Below, in pieces: positions 18,047-27,595 of a DNA stretch of 64,000 nucleotides (position 1 is the first letter of the stretch; the number at the start of each line of letters is the position of its first letter). The notes under the pieces are model-generated. The model searched no databases. It was not told where the DNA came from and saw nothing but the letters and a program-made list of their open reading frames with translations. The position numbers were made by a program, and so were the translations under genes. This stretch comes from JAGNNV01 sp031412915 (GTDB lineage Bacteria > Acidobacteriota > Vicinamibacteria > Fen-336 > JAGNNV01), in contig JANODX010000062.1 of the NCBI GenBank assembly GCA_031412915.1, positions 7,734 through 71,733 on the forward strand. Direction: 5' to 3'.

Positions 18047-19516
18047 CTACAGGAACTTCAGCTTCCGCGAGGCGAAGGCGCTCATGCGGAGGAGCAGGAG
18101 GCCATGGGAGAAGCGGTTGATGTTGGTTTCCCCATACTCGCGCTCGTGGTAGCGCACGGCCAGGTCGACGATGTGGAGATTCAGCCGGGCGGCGCCGAAG
18201 AGGAGATCGAAGTCGCCGAAGGGATCGAAATCGCCGAAATACGACCGGTTGGCCGCGATGCGCTCGTAGTCGGATCGGTAGAGCACCTTCGTGCCGCAAA
18301 GCGTGTCGCGGCAGTTCTGGCCCAGGATCCAGCTGAAGAGAGCGGCGAAAAACTTGTTGGCGACCAGATTCAGGAAACGCATGGCCCGGCCCGCCATGGG
18401 GTAGACGAGTCGAGAACCGTTGACGAACTCGGCCTGACCCCGGGCCAAAGCGCTCACGAACGAGGGGAGGTCCTCGGGAGCCACACCCATGTCCGAATCC
18501 AGGATGGCCAGGACCTCGCCCCGGGCGGCGCCGAAGCCAAGCCGCACCGCATCCCCCTTGCCCCGGCCGGTCTGCTTCAGGAAACGCAGGGGTTTGTCGG
18601 GGTTGTTCGCGATGGCGAGCTTGATCGCCGTCTCGGTCCCGTCCTTCGAACCCCCTTCGACAAAGATGTACTCGCTGTTCGGAGCCAGATGAGGGAGCCG
18701 CGCCACCATCGGAGCGATGTGGCCCTCCTCGTTGCGGCAGGGGATGACGACACTCACCGAGGGCTCTGACTTCATGGAGCCCGGGTGCCGGGTGAGGCGT
18801 GGTCGCGCCACCAGGCCGAACATCAACGAGAGGTGGTCGATGACGGGGAGGTGACCGACCCAGCGGTTGAGAGCCTCCGATACCAAGGGGATGTGGACGG
18901 GGAACACGATTTGCCGGTCTCCCCGGACGAGCTCCCAGTCGGCGAGGTGAAGCATGGTGCGCACTTCCTCGGGCGGGATCCAGGCGTCGGCCGGCTGGGC
19001 CCGCTTGAGACCCAGGAATTCCGCGAGCTTCAGGACGGGCTGCCAGAGCCGGGAGTAGCTGTAGATGATGATCCGGGTCTTGGCATGGGAAACCAGGTGA
19101 AGCGCGTCGAACAGCCGCCGCACGTCGCCCAGGAAGGTCAGCACGTTGACGATGAGGATGACGTCGAAGGGGCCGCGCGCCTGGTTCAGGGTCGCGGCCT
19201 CGCAGGCGTCTCCTTCGAAGAAATGGAGATTCGGATGCCGGGCCCGGGCGGCGCCCACCGCCTTTGCGGAAAGATCGACGCCCACCCCGAACGAAGGGTT
19301 CACCGAGGCGAGATGATCGCCGGCGCCGCACCCGATCTCCAGCACTCTTTGTCCGGGGGCGACGCGCGCTTTCAGAATCCGGGCCAGGTAGTCGTAGTAG
19401 TACGAGCGATCCTCTCTGGCTCGCGCCAGTTCATCGTGGTGAGATTCGTAGAAATCCCGAACCTCGTCCCGGGCGGCGCGGCTCAGAGGGGAGAGTTCTG
19501 GTTGTTCCGATACCAC
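18047..19516 (-). CDS. SAM-dependent methyltransferase fused to family 2 glycosyltransferase
   Basis: 489 residues. Residues about 50-170 form a class I methyltransferase (VLEIGCGAGDHLA SAM motif, DVILIVNVLTFL). Residues about 253-489 form a GT-A glycosyltransferase of the dolichyl-phosphate-mannose-synthase-like type (SVVIPCRNEEGHI, a GRGKGDAVRLG block, and the metal-binding DSD in AILDSDMG). The tail RKLKFL is typical of GT2 members acting on polyprenyl-phosphate or lipid acceptors. The GTG start at 19516 overlaps the fcl stop by 34 bp; a shorter N-terminus is possible. Together with fcl it points to synthesis of a methylated, deoxysugar-containing surface glycan; this link is inference. 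Confidence 0.82.
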   Translation of the reverse strand: MVSEQPELSPLSRAARDEVRDFYESHHDELARAREDRSYYYDYLARILKARVAPGQRVLEIGCGAGDHLASVNPSFGVGVDLSAKAVGAARARHPNLHFFEGDACEAATLNQARGPFDVILIVNVLTFLGDVRRLFDALHLVSHAKTRIIIYSYSRLWQPVLKLAEFLGLKRAQPADAWIPPEEVRTMLHLADWELVRGDRQIVFPVHIPLVSEALNRWVGHLPVIDHLSLMFGLVARPRLTRHPGSMKSEPSVSVVIPCRNEEGHIAPMVARLPHLAPNSEYIFVEGGSKDGTETAIKLAIANNPDKPLRFLKQTGRGKGDAVRLGFGAARGEVLAILDSDMGVAPEDLPSFVSALARGQAEFVNGSRLVYPMAGRAMRFLNLVANKFFAALFSWILGQNCRDTLCGTKVLYRSDYERIAANRSYFGDFDPFGDFDLLFGAARLNLHIVDLAVRYHEREYGETNINRFSHGLLLLRMSAFASRKLKFL

Positions 19517-20427
19517 TCGATTGTCCTCTTAAGGCCCTCTTCGAACGACACCTTGGCCCGGAAGCCGAACATCGCCTCGGCCCGCGACGTGTCCAGGGAG
19601 CGGCGCGGCTGGCCGTCCGGCTTGGTGGGGTCGAAACGGAGTTCGCCCTTGAATCCACTGAGCCGCTGGAGGAGCTCCGCGAGATCGCGCATCGAGATCT
19701 CGAAACCGGCGCCCAGGTTGACGGGCTCGCTTCCGTCGTACTTCTCGGTGGCGTCGACGATGCCCCGGGCCGCGTCCTCGACGAAGAGGAACTCGCGCGA
19801 CGCCTTCCCGGTCCCCCAGACCTCGACCTGTGTTGCCTGGGCCGCGATCGCATCTTCGAACTTCTTGATGAGCGCGGGAATGACGTGCGAGATCGCGGGA
19901 TCGAAATGGTCGCCCGGGCCGTACAGATTCACGGGAAGGAGGTAGATCGCGTTCATGCCGAACTGCTGCCGATAGGCCTGGCCCTGAACCAGAAGCGCCT
20001 TCTTGGCGATGCCGTACGGAGCGTTCGTTTCCTCCGGGTATCCCTCCCACAGGTCGTCTTCGCGGAAGGGCACGCGGGTGAACTTGGGATAGGCGCACAC
20101 CGTGCCGATGGTCACGAACTTGGCGATGCCGTGGATGCGGGCCTCCTCCAGGAGCTGCGCGCCCATCATGAGGTTCTCGTAGAAGAATGTTCCGGGGTTT
20201 TCCCGATTCGCCCCGATGCCGCCGACTTTCGCGGCCAGATGGATCATCACCTCGGGACGGGCTTCCTTGAAGAGCTTCAGGCAGCCCTCACGGCGGACGA
20301 GGTCGAAGTCCTTCTTCCGGGGCACGAAGACGTCGGTGCACCCGCGAGCGCGCAGTTCGTCCACCACGTGGGTTCCCAGGAAGCCGGAGCCTCCGGTCAC
20401 GGTTATGCGGGAGTGTCTCAAGTCCAT
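19483..20427 (-). CDS. fcl: GDP-L-fucose synthase
   Basis: 314 residues, the usual length. Short-chain dehydrogenase/reductase with NADP-binding GGSGFLG at the N-terminus, the catalytic TVCAYPK and YGIAKK (Tyr-x3-Lys) motifs and the family block HLAAKVGGIGAN. It converts GDP-4-keto-6-deoxy-mannose to GDP-L-fucose by epimerisation and reduction in the cytoplasm. The upstream enzyme (GDP-mannose 4,6-dehydratase) is not in the window. Its 3' end overlaps the methyltransferase-glycosyltransferase gene, so both are probably one transcript. Confidence 0.92.
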   Translation of the reverse strand: MDLRHSRITVTGGSGFLGTHVVDELRARGCTDVFVPRKKDFDLVRREGCLKLFKEARPEVMIHLAAKVGGIGANRENPGTFFYENLMMGAQLLEEARIHGIAKFVTIGTVCAYPKFTRVPFREDDLWEGYPEETNAPYGIAKKALLVQGQAYRQQFGMNAIYLLPVNLYGPGDHFDPAISHVIPALIKKFEDAIAAQATQVEVWGTGKASREFLFVEDAARGIVDATEKYDGSEPVNLGAGFEISMRDLAELLQRLSGFKGELRFDPTKPDGQPRRSLDTSRAEAMFGFRAKVSFEEGLKRTIEWYRNNQNSPL

Positions 20428-20538
20428 GGGCGACGAGCGACGATATCCCAGGCCCGGGCTCAGGGTTCAGGAAAGCCGCCCCGGCGCGGTCGTGCGGCGG
20501 CTAAGCTCTGCCTCATTCTTTCGCCATCGAGGAACCCC

Positions 20539-22677
20539 ATGATCGAAACGACGTCTCTTGCCCTTTGCCTCCTCGGCGCCCTGGGCGCGGCCGCGCCGGC
20601 CCAGCCCGCCGCGCCGAAGCGGCTCATCTCCGAAACCGACGTGAACCGGTTCGTCTGGAGCGCCGACCCGCAGGTTTCATCCGACGGCCGGACGGTCGCC
20701 TTCGTTCGGGTGGACGCAAACGAGAACAAAGACGACTACGAGACGTCGATCTGGATCGTCCCGGCCGACGGCCGTGAGCCGCCACGACGGTTCACCGCCG
20801 GACCGCGCGACGAGGCTCCGCGCTTCTCGCCCGACGGGACGCTCCTCGCCTTCTTGCGGGTGGCCGAGAAGGACGGGAAACGCCAACCGCCCCAGCTCTT
20901 CCTGACTTCCATGTCGGGGGGCGAACCGAAATCCATCACCGATCTGCCCCGGGGCGTCTCTGCGGCCACGTTCTCGCCCGATGGCAGAACCCTGGTCTTC
21001 ACCAGCACCACGACGGAGGAGGACATCAAGTTCGCGAAGAACCCTCCGAAAGCTCCGGCGAAGGAGTCGGACGTGAAGGTGATTACCCGCGCGGTCTACC
21101 GATCGAACGGTGGCGGCTACAACGACCCTGCGCGCAAGGCCCAGCTCTTCGCGGTGACGCTGTCGGACGGTTCGTCCACGGAGCCGCGACGATTGACCAG
21201 CGACCCGTTCGGCGCCGGCGCCCCCCTCTTTTCGAAGGACGGTTCGGCGCTCTACTACCGTTCCCTCCACGTGAAGGAGCCCTATTACGAGGATTCGCGC
21301 AGCCAGATCTGGTCGGTTCCCGCTGCGGGCGGCGAATCCAGACTGGTCCTTGACTTCGAAGGCGGGATCAGCGACTTCGACGTCTCGCCCGACGGCAAAC
21401 GGCTCGCGTTCACCGGGGCCAGGAACATGACCCCGCCGCGTTCCTACGACCAGTCGGATCTCTTCGTCTCCGATGTCATGACGGCGCCGATCAGCGCACC
21501 GAAGAACCTGACCGCGACGTACGACCTCGAGATTGGCAGTGGCGTGGGCGGCGATCAAGCCCCTCCGCGGGGCGGTTCGGCCGGAGGCCTCATCTGGAGC
21601 GCCGACGGCAACTCGATCATCGTCAAGGTCGGCGAACAAGGCCGCGCGAACCTCAAGCGTCTCGATTCACGCACCGGCGCGGTTACGGCCCTCACCACCG
21701 GCGATCAGGACGTCATGCAGTACTCGGCGGCGGGCGATGCGAGGATGCTGGTGGCCCTCATCTCCAGCACGGTGGTGGTCGGCGACCTCAACACCGTGGA
21801 TGCCGCGACGGGCAAGGCCACGCGGCTGACCTCGTTCAACGACGAGCTGTTCAACCAGCTCGACATCACGCCCGCCGAAGACGTCTGGTACACGACCTTC
21901 GACGGGAAGAAGATCCACACCATGGTGCAGAAGCCGCCGCACTTCGATGCGACGAAGAAGTATCCGCTCATCCTCAATATCCACGGCGGTCCCCACGCCG
22001 CCTATGGCCACACCTTCGATCACGAGATGCAGTGGATGGCCGCCAAGGGCTACATCGTGCTCTATCCGAATCCGCGTGGCTCCACCACGTACGGGCAGGA
22101 CTTCGCGAACATCATTCAGCACAACTACCCGGGTGACGATGCGAAGGATCTCCTCCTCGGCGTCGACGAAATGGTGAAGCGGGGCTGGGCGGATCCGACG
22201 AGACTCGCGGTGACGGGCGGCAGCGGCGGCGGAGTCCTGACGAACTGGATCGTCACCCACGACCAGCGCTTCAAAGCCGCGGCATCGCAGCGATCGATCG
22301 CGGACTGGGCGGGCTTCTGGTACACCGCGGACTTCGTCCTGTTCCAGCCGACGTGGTTCAAAGCCGCCCCCTGGCAGGACCCCAAGGACTTCGTGGCGCG
22401 TTCGGCCATCACATTCGTGGGCAACGTGAAGACGCCGCTGATGCTGATCGAAGGCGAAGACGATCTGCGCACGCCTCCGTCGGATGGCGGGGAGCAGATG
22501 TTCCGCGCCCTGAAGTTCATGAAGGTGGACACCGTGATGGTCCGCTTTCCGGGAGAGACGCATGAGTTGTCGCGGTCGGGGAAGCCGTCGCACCGCGTCG
22601 AACGCCTGCGTCACATCGTCGGCTGGTTCGACAAGTACCTGCTGGGCGTCGACAAGCCCGAGTACGACGTGAAGTGA
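20539..22677 (+). CDS. Secreted S9-family prolyl oligopeptidase (acylaminoacyl-peptidase-like)
   Basis: 712 residues from ATG 20539 with GAGGA 6 bases upstream and a signal peptide (TTSLALCLLGALGAAAPAQP). Residues about 30-430 form a beta-propeller with repeated SPDGRTLVF-type blades; the alpha/beta-hydrolase domain follows. The triad is visible: Ser in TGGSGGG (about 562), Asp in EGEDDLRTPP (about 640), His in GETHELSR (about 674). It should cleave short peptides, possibly from blocked N-termini, outside the cytoplasm. The large in-frame N-terminal extension reaching back to 19264 is antisense to fcl and was rejected. Confidence 0.92.
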   Translation: MIETTSLALCLLGALGAAAPAQPAAPKRLISETDVNRFVWSADPQVSSDGRTVAFVRVDANENKDDYETSIWIVPADGREPPRRFTAGPRDEAPRFSPDGTLLAFLRVAEKDGKRQPPQLFLTSMSGGEPKSITDLPRGVSAATFSPDGRTLVFTSTTTEEDIKFAKNPPKAPAKESDVKVITRAVYRSNGGGYNDPARKAQLFAVTLSDGSSTEPRRLTSDPFGAGAPLFSKDGSALYYRSLHVKEPYYEDSRSQIWSVPAAGGESRLVLDFEGGISDFDVSPDGKRLAFTGARNMTPPRSYDQSDLFVSDVMTAPISAPKNLTATYDLEIGSGVGGDQAPPRGGSAGGLIWSADGNSIIVKVGEQGRANLKRLDSRTGAVTALTTGDQDVMQYSAAGDARMLVALISSTVVVGDLNTVDAATGKATRLTSFNDELFNQLDITPAEDVWYTTFDGKKIHTMVQKPPHFDATKKYPLILNIHGGPHAAYGHTFDHEMQWMAAKGYIVLYPNPRGSTTYGQDFANIIQHNYPGDDAKDLLLGVDEMVKRGWADPTRLAVTGGSGGGVLTNWIVTHDQRFKAAASQRSIADWAGFWYTADFVLFQPTWFKAAPWQDPKDFVARSAITFVGNVKTPLMLIEGEDDLRTPPSDGGEQMFRALKFMKVDTVMVRFPGETHELSRSGKPSHRVERLRHIVGWFDKYLLGVDKPEYDVK

Positions 22678-22704
22678 CGGACGGTCCAACTCTCGATCCC
22701 GCGG

Positions 22705-22742
22705 CCTTGGTAGTGTTGGCCCGCGGGGCTGCCACTACCAGG
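22705..22742. terminator. Strong hairpin between convergent genes
   Basis: TGGTAGTG (22708-22715) pairs perfectly with CACTACCA (22733-22740), with CC/GG just outside and a nested GCCC/GGGC inside. It lies 28 bp after the S9 peptidase stop and faces the convergent phosphoesterase gene, as expected for a bidirectional terminator, although no U-tract follows. Confidence 0.5.
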
Positions 22743-22839
22743 CTTGAAAGTCGCTTCAGTCCACGGCGAGATGCTTGGCGACGGCCTCGAAGGGCTTCAC
22801 GGATGACGGGCGCGGTGAGTCCACATCTGCGGCCCCCGG

Positions 22840-24495
22840 TTAGTAACTCGAATCCGCCTTCTTCACCGCGACCGGCGGTTCGATGAGATGCGGAGGGGTG
22901 GAGGCGGGATCGTCGGGCTCGAGTTGCGGGTCGAAGGCGGTCGCTCCAACCGCGGCCTTCCAGCGGCGCGGAACGCGCTCGATTCCGATTGGGAAGATGG
23001 TGAGTGAGCCGTCTTTCGCGATGTGGAGCCGCAGGAAGTTCTTGTAGTCCTCGATGCGCAGGGATGAGAACGCCTCGTTCGAGTGTCGTCCAAAGACGTT
23101 GAGGGAGATCAGCAGATACACGCCCATCAGAAATGAGCCCACGATGCCGCCGGTCGCGAACATGAACGATCCGTTGAAGGCCTCCACCGCGAGGGGATGA
23201 GTCAGGCCGAGGGACACGACGAGGGTGCCGGTGATGCTCAGCAAGGCCCAGGCCGCGGCTGCATGGGTCAGGCCGTGGGCCGCGCCCGCGAAGCGCTTGT
23301 ACCAGATCGAATGGGTATCGGTGAAGAGTATGAAGCCAAGGACCAGAATCAAGGGTCCGAGGAGCCCTCCTTGACCCTGGTTCCAGAAATGACCGAGCAG
23401 GCCGTAGAGGGAACCCATGGCCAGGCCGAATTTCGGATTGATGAACGGGAACAACAGGTTTCGCCAGGTCAGTCGTCGGGAGACGGCCTCGGCCGGATAC
23501 GCGCTCTTGAGGTCGAAACCGCGGTCGAGCTTCGAAGCCTCGGGGGCGTGCGTCGGATGAAGGAAGGCTCCACCACCCCCCGCCGTGATCTTCTGCACGC
23601 CTTCCAGGTTGGCGTGACGCCGGTAGTGGTGGAGGTCGCCCGCCAGATAGGCCACGATGGAGGCGCCGTTTCGCTGCAGGACTTTCTCGAAGTAGCGCAG
23701 GTTGTTCTCGTTGTACTCCGGATCGAGTTCCTGATAGGCGCTTGCGAACACCCAATGCGGTTCGGCCGTGCAGATGACGATTCGGTCTCCCCTGGCCATC
23801 TGCGCCGCCACCTTCTTGAAGTACTGAATCTGCAGGGCGTCGATGTCCGACCCGAGTTGAACGTCGGCGCCGATGAGCCAGACCCCCTGGGGCAGTTTCA
23901 ACGCGAAGTAACTTCGTCGCTGGCGCGTCCGCCAGCCCTGGAACCAGCGGCCGCTGCAGAACAGGCGAGTGAAGGAAACGAGCGAGTCGTACCAGTCGTG
24001 GTTTCCGGGAATCGCGAAGACATGGGGCTCGGGGGCCCTGGAGTAGTTGCGCGCGGTCTCGAACGGCTTGACCAGACGCTCGTGATAGTTCCGATGCGAG
24101 GCCGCCGGGTAGACCTGATCGCCGCCGAAAAGGAGGATGTCACCGGCCCGGGTCGAGGACGGCGCGCCATACGATGTGGCCACGGTCAGACTCGGGCGCG
24201 AGGACCAGTACGCGACCGCGTAGGTCGAGTTCCACCCGTCCCCGGTGTCGGCGATGTAGTCCAGCCAGAGCTCGTCGCGAAGTTCCTCGCCGGCCTTCGT
24301 AAAGTCGTAGATCTCATCGCCGCTGCCGGCGGCGAGCGCTTCGAGCAGGCGATAGTCGGAATGCCGGCCGAACAGGGTCGAAATCAGAACATTGAGGCCG
24401 GTGGCGAGAAGAGGGCCCGGATCGAACCACCCGACCATCGGCCGACGCTGTTCGGGCGAAGGCGGGTGAATGGTTCTCGGCGGATCCGGCGGCAT
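22840..24495 (-). CDS. Membrane-anchored calcineurin-like metallophosphoesterase
   Basis: 551 residues. The cytoplasmic or exposed N-terminal catalytic part has the metallophosphoesterase motifs: DTGDGW, LLFGGDQVYP, PGNHDWYD and AGDLHHYRRH. Several hydrophobic segments lie between about 355 and 475 (LLGPLILVLGFILF, ALLSITGTLVVSLGL, GGIVGSFLMGVYLLI). After the membrane part a soluble tail of about 75 residues ends in a Pro-rich stretch. The substrate is not predictable. The start could be the internal ATG at MVGWFDPGPLL (20 codons later). It is convergent with the S9 peptidase and divergent from the GGDEF sensor over 85 bp. Confidence 0.82.
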   Translation of the reverse strand: MPPDPPRTIHPPSPEQRRPMVGWFDPGPLLATGLNVLISTLFGRHSDYRLLEALAAGSGDEIYDFTKAGEELRDELWLDYIADTGDGWNSTYAVAYWSSRPSLTVATSYGAPSSTRAGDILLFGGDQVYPAASHRNYHERLVKPFETARNYSRAPEPHVFAIPGNHDWYDSLVSFTRLFCSGRWFQGWRTRQRRSYFALKLPQGVWLIGADVQLGSDIDALQIQYFKKVAAQMARGDRIVICTAEPHWVFASAYQELDPEYNENNLRYFEKVLQRNGASIVAYLAGDLHHYRRHANLEGVQKITAGGGGAFLHPTHAPEASKLDRGFDLKSAYPAEAVSRRLTWRNLLFPFINPKFGLAMGSLYGLLGHFWNQGQGGLLGPLILVLGFILFTDTHSIWYKRFAGAAHGLTHAAAAWALLSITGTLVVSLGLTHPLAVEAFNGSFMFATGGIVGSFLMGVYLLISLNVFGRHSNEAFSSLRIEDYKNFLRLHIAKDGSLTIFPIGIERVPRRWKAAVGATAFDPQLEPDDPASTPPHLIEPPVAVKKADSSY

Positions 24496-24580
24496 ACACC
24501 CCCATTATCCGCGACCAGGCGGCGACCACCAGAGGACATTCTCCCGTCGATTTCCCCGGGGCTTAGACTTGCCCTGCGCC

Positions 24581-27500
24581 ATGATCACAAGCCTCGCGAC
24601 CGCCCTGCTTCTGGCCGCGAAACTTGAATTCGTGGTCCCCGATGCGAATTTCTCTCTGCGCGAGGGCCTGCCGGCGGTGCAGGTGTTGAGCCTCTATCAG
24701 GACCGTTACGGAGCGCTCTGGGCGGGGACCACGGCCGGGCTCGCCCAACTTGGAGGGCCGAGCATCAACGCTTTCGGCCCCGAACAAGGACTGTCGCGTT
24801 CCGCGGTCTTCGCAATCAGCGAAGAGCCCTCGGGCGCCATCGTGGTGGGCACGGCGGGCGGCATCTTGCGCATGGTCAAAGACCGCTTCGAAACCGTGCC
24901 TCTCCCGGCGGTGGCGGCCCAGCTTGCGGTCCGCAAGTTCGGGCGCGGTCGGGACGGGACGCTCTGGGCACTCGCGGGAGACCGAGTGCTCCTTCGGTAT
25001 CTGGGAGGGCAATGGAACGCGGTCGGGATAGACGGGGCGCTCGCCTTCGAAGCCACGGACTTCGCGGTCGACGAGACGGACGCCATTTGGCTCGCCACCA
25101 GAAACCACGGCCTTCTCCGCCTGCTTCCCGCGGGTTCGAGGTTCCAGAGATCGGGCCAGTTCTTCGCTTCGGCCGACGGTCTCCCGGCTATCGATCACGT
25201 GGCCGCCCACCGCGGCCGCGTGTATTTCACGTCCTCCCGCGGGCTTTCTGTTCTTTCGCCGGCGGAGGGAGGGGTGGTCGAGACGTTCTCGTTCCCCGCG
25301 GGCGCGGCTTCGGGCAGTCGAGCGATCTCGGTGACCGTGTCCGGCCGCGTCTACCTGGCGTCGAACGCGGGCGTATTGACCCTTGAGTCCCGGACTCTGG
25401 TGCCCGTGCGATCGCGGAACGACCGCGCGCTTGCTCCAGGGGCGACGCTTCTATCGGACCGCGAGGGCCAATTGTGGGTCGGCACCATCGACGCCGGACT
25501 CAACCTGCTCCTGCTGGGCCGGGGCGTTCGCTTCCTTCGCTCGTCGAAGGAGAGTTTCCACTCCATCGACATCGATCAGAGCGGCGTGCACTGGGTGTCG
25601 AACGAGCGACGCGTGTTGTATTTCCGAACCGACCAGGCCGGAAATCCCCGGGGCGTTGGCGAAGCCAGATTCGAAGGCTTCGATGCGCTGACCATTTCCG
25701 GCATCGAGGAGGACCCCGAGGGTGGCCTGCTTTTCGCCATGGAAGGGGGCGTGGGTCTGTTCTCCCGGGCCTCTCGCGGGGCCGCTCCGGTGGTGGTCCG
25801 GCACGACCCGCGATTCGAAGTCCTCCGCGAACGTCTGGTGACGGGAATCCATCGAGACAACGCGGACGCCCTCTGGGCCATCTCGCCTCTGGGCGTATTC
25901 CGGCTGGCGAAAGGCGCGACCGAGGCGCAAAGTGTCCCCCTTTCGAACGGGGACCCCTGGATGGGGGCGATGGACGGGCAGAGTCTCTTATGGGTGGCGA
26001 CGCGACAGGGCACGATGGATGTGATCGAAACGGCCACCCAACGGGTGACCCCAGTCAAACTGCCGGCGGGCCGTCATGTCGAGTTCGTGGGCCCGTCTCC
26101 GGACGGAGGCGTGGTTGCGACCCTGGACAACGGTCGGTCCGCGTTCTTCTCAAGGGGTCCGGGGCCGGCGGCGGTCACGGAGTCGACGAGCGCGGAAGGA
26201 ATCTCCTGGCTGTCCGTTCTGTCGCTGCACAAGATGGGGGAGGTCTTCCTCGCCGCCCATCAGGGCGACCGCTTGTCCCAGATTCGCCTGAATCCGGTCA
26301 AGGTCGAGCAGACCATCCTCACCGCCGCCGATCTGGAGGACTCCGACTTTCGCTACTTGTCCTTACGGGAGGGGCGGGCGGGGCAGATCTGGTTTGCGTT
26401 GCTGGATGGCATCGGACTTCTCGAACCGCCCAACGCTCCTCCCCCGCCCAGCCGTTTGCGCCTGGAGCCCGATGTCCAGTCCTTCGTCCTCGCTCCGCGC
26501 CCGAACACCCTGGACCTGCATGCCCTGCTCGCAGATCCCGTGGCGCCGCGGAAAGCCCGATATCGCTACCGTCTCCTGGGCGAACACGCGGAATGGTCGG
26601 AGTGGTCGAGCGACCCGCATATTCCGCTCGCCAACGTAGCTCCGGGCGAGTACCGGTTGGAGGTCGAGGCCGAGGATCGCTATGGGCGGATGCCGACCCC
26701 GGTGGCCATCCTGATCGTGGCCAGGGCACATTTCTGGGAAGCCTGGCCCGCCCAACTGGCGGTCGGGCTCCTGTTCCTGGGCGGGGCGTACGCCCTTTAT
26801 CGGGGGCGGGTGCGGGCGATCGAACAGGATCGCCTCGATCTGGCCGCGGCGGTGAAGGCCGGCCGGACGGATCTGGAAATCGCGAACCAGAGGCTCCAGG
26901 AACTCTCTCTCACCGACATGCTCACCGGCCTGCGGAACCGCCGATACTTCGCCGAGGTGGCCGAAGGCGACCTCCGTCTGTTGAAGCGGCGATTCGATGA
27001 ACGTAACGCCAAGGGCGACCCCAACCGCGATGCCCTCTTCTTCTTGTTCGATCTGGACCGTTTCAAGACCGTGAACGACCTCTTTGGCCACGCCGCGGGG
27101 GACGCGGTCCTGAAGGAAACCGCGCGCCGGCTCGAAGCCCTGTTGCGCAAGACCGACCGCCTGATCCGTTGGGGCGGCGAGGAATTCCTGGTGCTCTCCC
27201 TCGATTGTCAGAGAGGCCAGGCGCCCGAGATGGCGTCCCGCATGCTGTCCGTGATTTCGACGGCGCCTTTCCTGGTTGGACCTCCCGAGGGCATTCACGT
27301 CACCACTTCCATTGGCTGGGCGCCTTATCCTTTCGCGATGGGAGGCGTCGAGCCTCATCCCGAAGACGTGGTCCGACTTGCGGACCGCGCCCTCTATCGG
27401 GCGAAGCGAGGAGGGCGCAATTGCGCGGTGGGGATTTCTTCGGCGCAAGGCGACGTGCCCGCCGAACTCCTGAATGACCTGGGCATCGCGGTGACCTTCA

Positions 27501-27595
27501 CCATGGTGAAGGGCCTGCCCCCCGCCCTCGGGCCGGATCTGATCTCGCTCGTCGACCGCGGTTCCCATCGGCAAGCGTCCCCCACCGATGTCTGA
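24581..27595 (+). CDS. Two-component-regulator-propeller / Y_Y_Y / GGDEF diguanylate cyclase
   Basis: 1004 residues from ATG 24581 with a short N-terminal hydrophobic stretch that probably acts as an export signal (MITSLATALLLAAK). Residues about 25-620 form a beta-propeller of the kind found in hybrid two-component sensors (repeats such as LWAGTTAGLAQL, LWVGTIDAGLNLL), then a Y_Y_Y-like beta-sandwich (YRYRLLGEHAEWSEWS), one membrane helix (about 718-745), and a GGDEF domain with intact GGEEF (865-869) and RxxD inhibitory site (RKTD). A periplasmic ligand should control c-di-GMP synthesis. The next gene overlaps by 8 bp. Confidence 0.9.
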   Translation: MITSLATALLLAAKLEFVVPDANFSLREGLPAVQVLSLYQDRYGALWAGTTAGLAQLGGPSINAFGPEQGLSRSAVFAISEEPSGAIVVGTAGGILRMVKDRFETVPLPAVAAQLAVRKFGRGRDGTLWALAGDRVLLRYLGGQWNAVGIDGALAFEATDFAVDETDAIWLATRNHGLLRLLPAGSRFQRSGQFFASADGLPAIDHVAAHRGRVYFTSSRGLSVLSPAEGGVVETFSFPAGAASGSRAISVTVSGRVYLASNAGVLTLESRTLVPVRSRNDRALAPGATLLSDREGQLWVGTIDAGLNLLLLGRGVRFLRSSKESFHSIDIDQSGVHWVSNERRVLYFRTDQAGNPRGVGEARFEGFDALTISGIEEDPEGGLLFAMEGGVGLFSRASRGAAPVVVRHDPRFEVLRERLVTGIHRDNADALWAISPLGVFRLAKGATEAQSVPLSNGDPWMGAMDGQSLLWVATRQGTMDVIETATQRVTPVKLPAGRHVEFVGPSPDGGVVATLDNGRSAFFSRGPGPAAVTESTSAEGISWLSVLSLHKMGEVFLAAHQGDRLSQIRLNPVKVEQTILTAADLEDSDFRYLSLREGRAGQIWFALLDGIGLLEPPNAPPPPSRLRLEPDVQSFVLAPRPNTLDLHALLADPVAPRKARYRYRLLGEHAEWSEWSSDPHIPLANVAPGEYRLEVEAEDRYGRMPTPVAILIVARAHFWEAWPAQLAVGLLFLGGAYALYRGRVRAIEQDRLDLAAAVKAGRTDLEIANQRLQELSLTDMLTGLRNRRYFAEVAEGDLRLLKRRFDERNAKGDPNRDALFFLFDLDRFKTVNDLFGHAAGDAVLKETARRLEALLRKTDRLIRWGGEEFLVLSLDCQRGQAPEMASRMLSVISTAPFLVGPPEGIHVTTSIGWAPYPFAMGGVEPHPEDVVRLADRALYRAKRGGRNCAVGISSAQGDVPAELLNDLGIAVTFTMVKGLPPALGPDLISLVDRGSHRQASPTDV

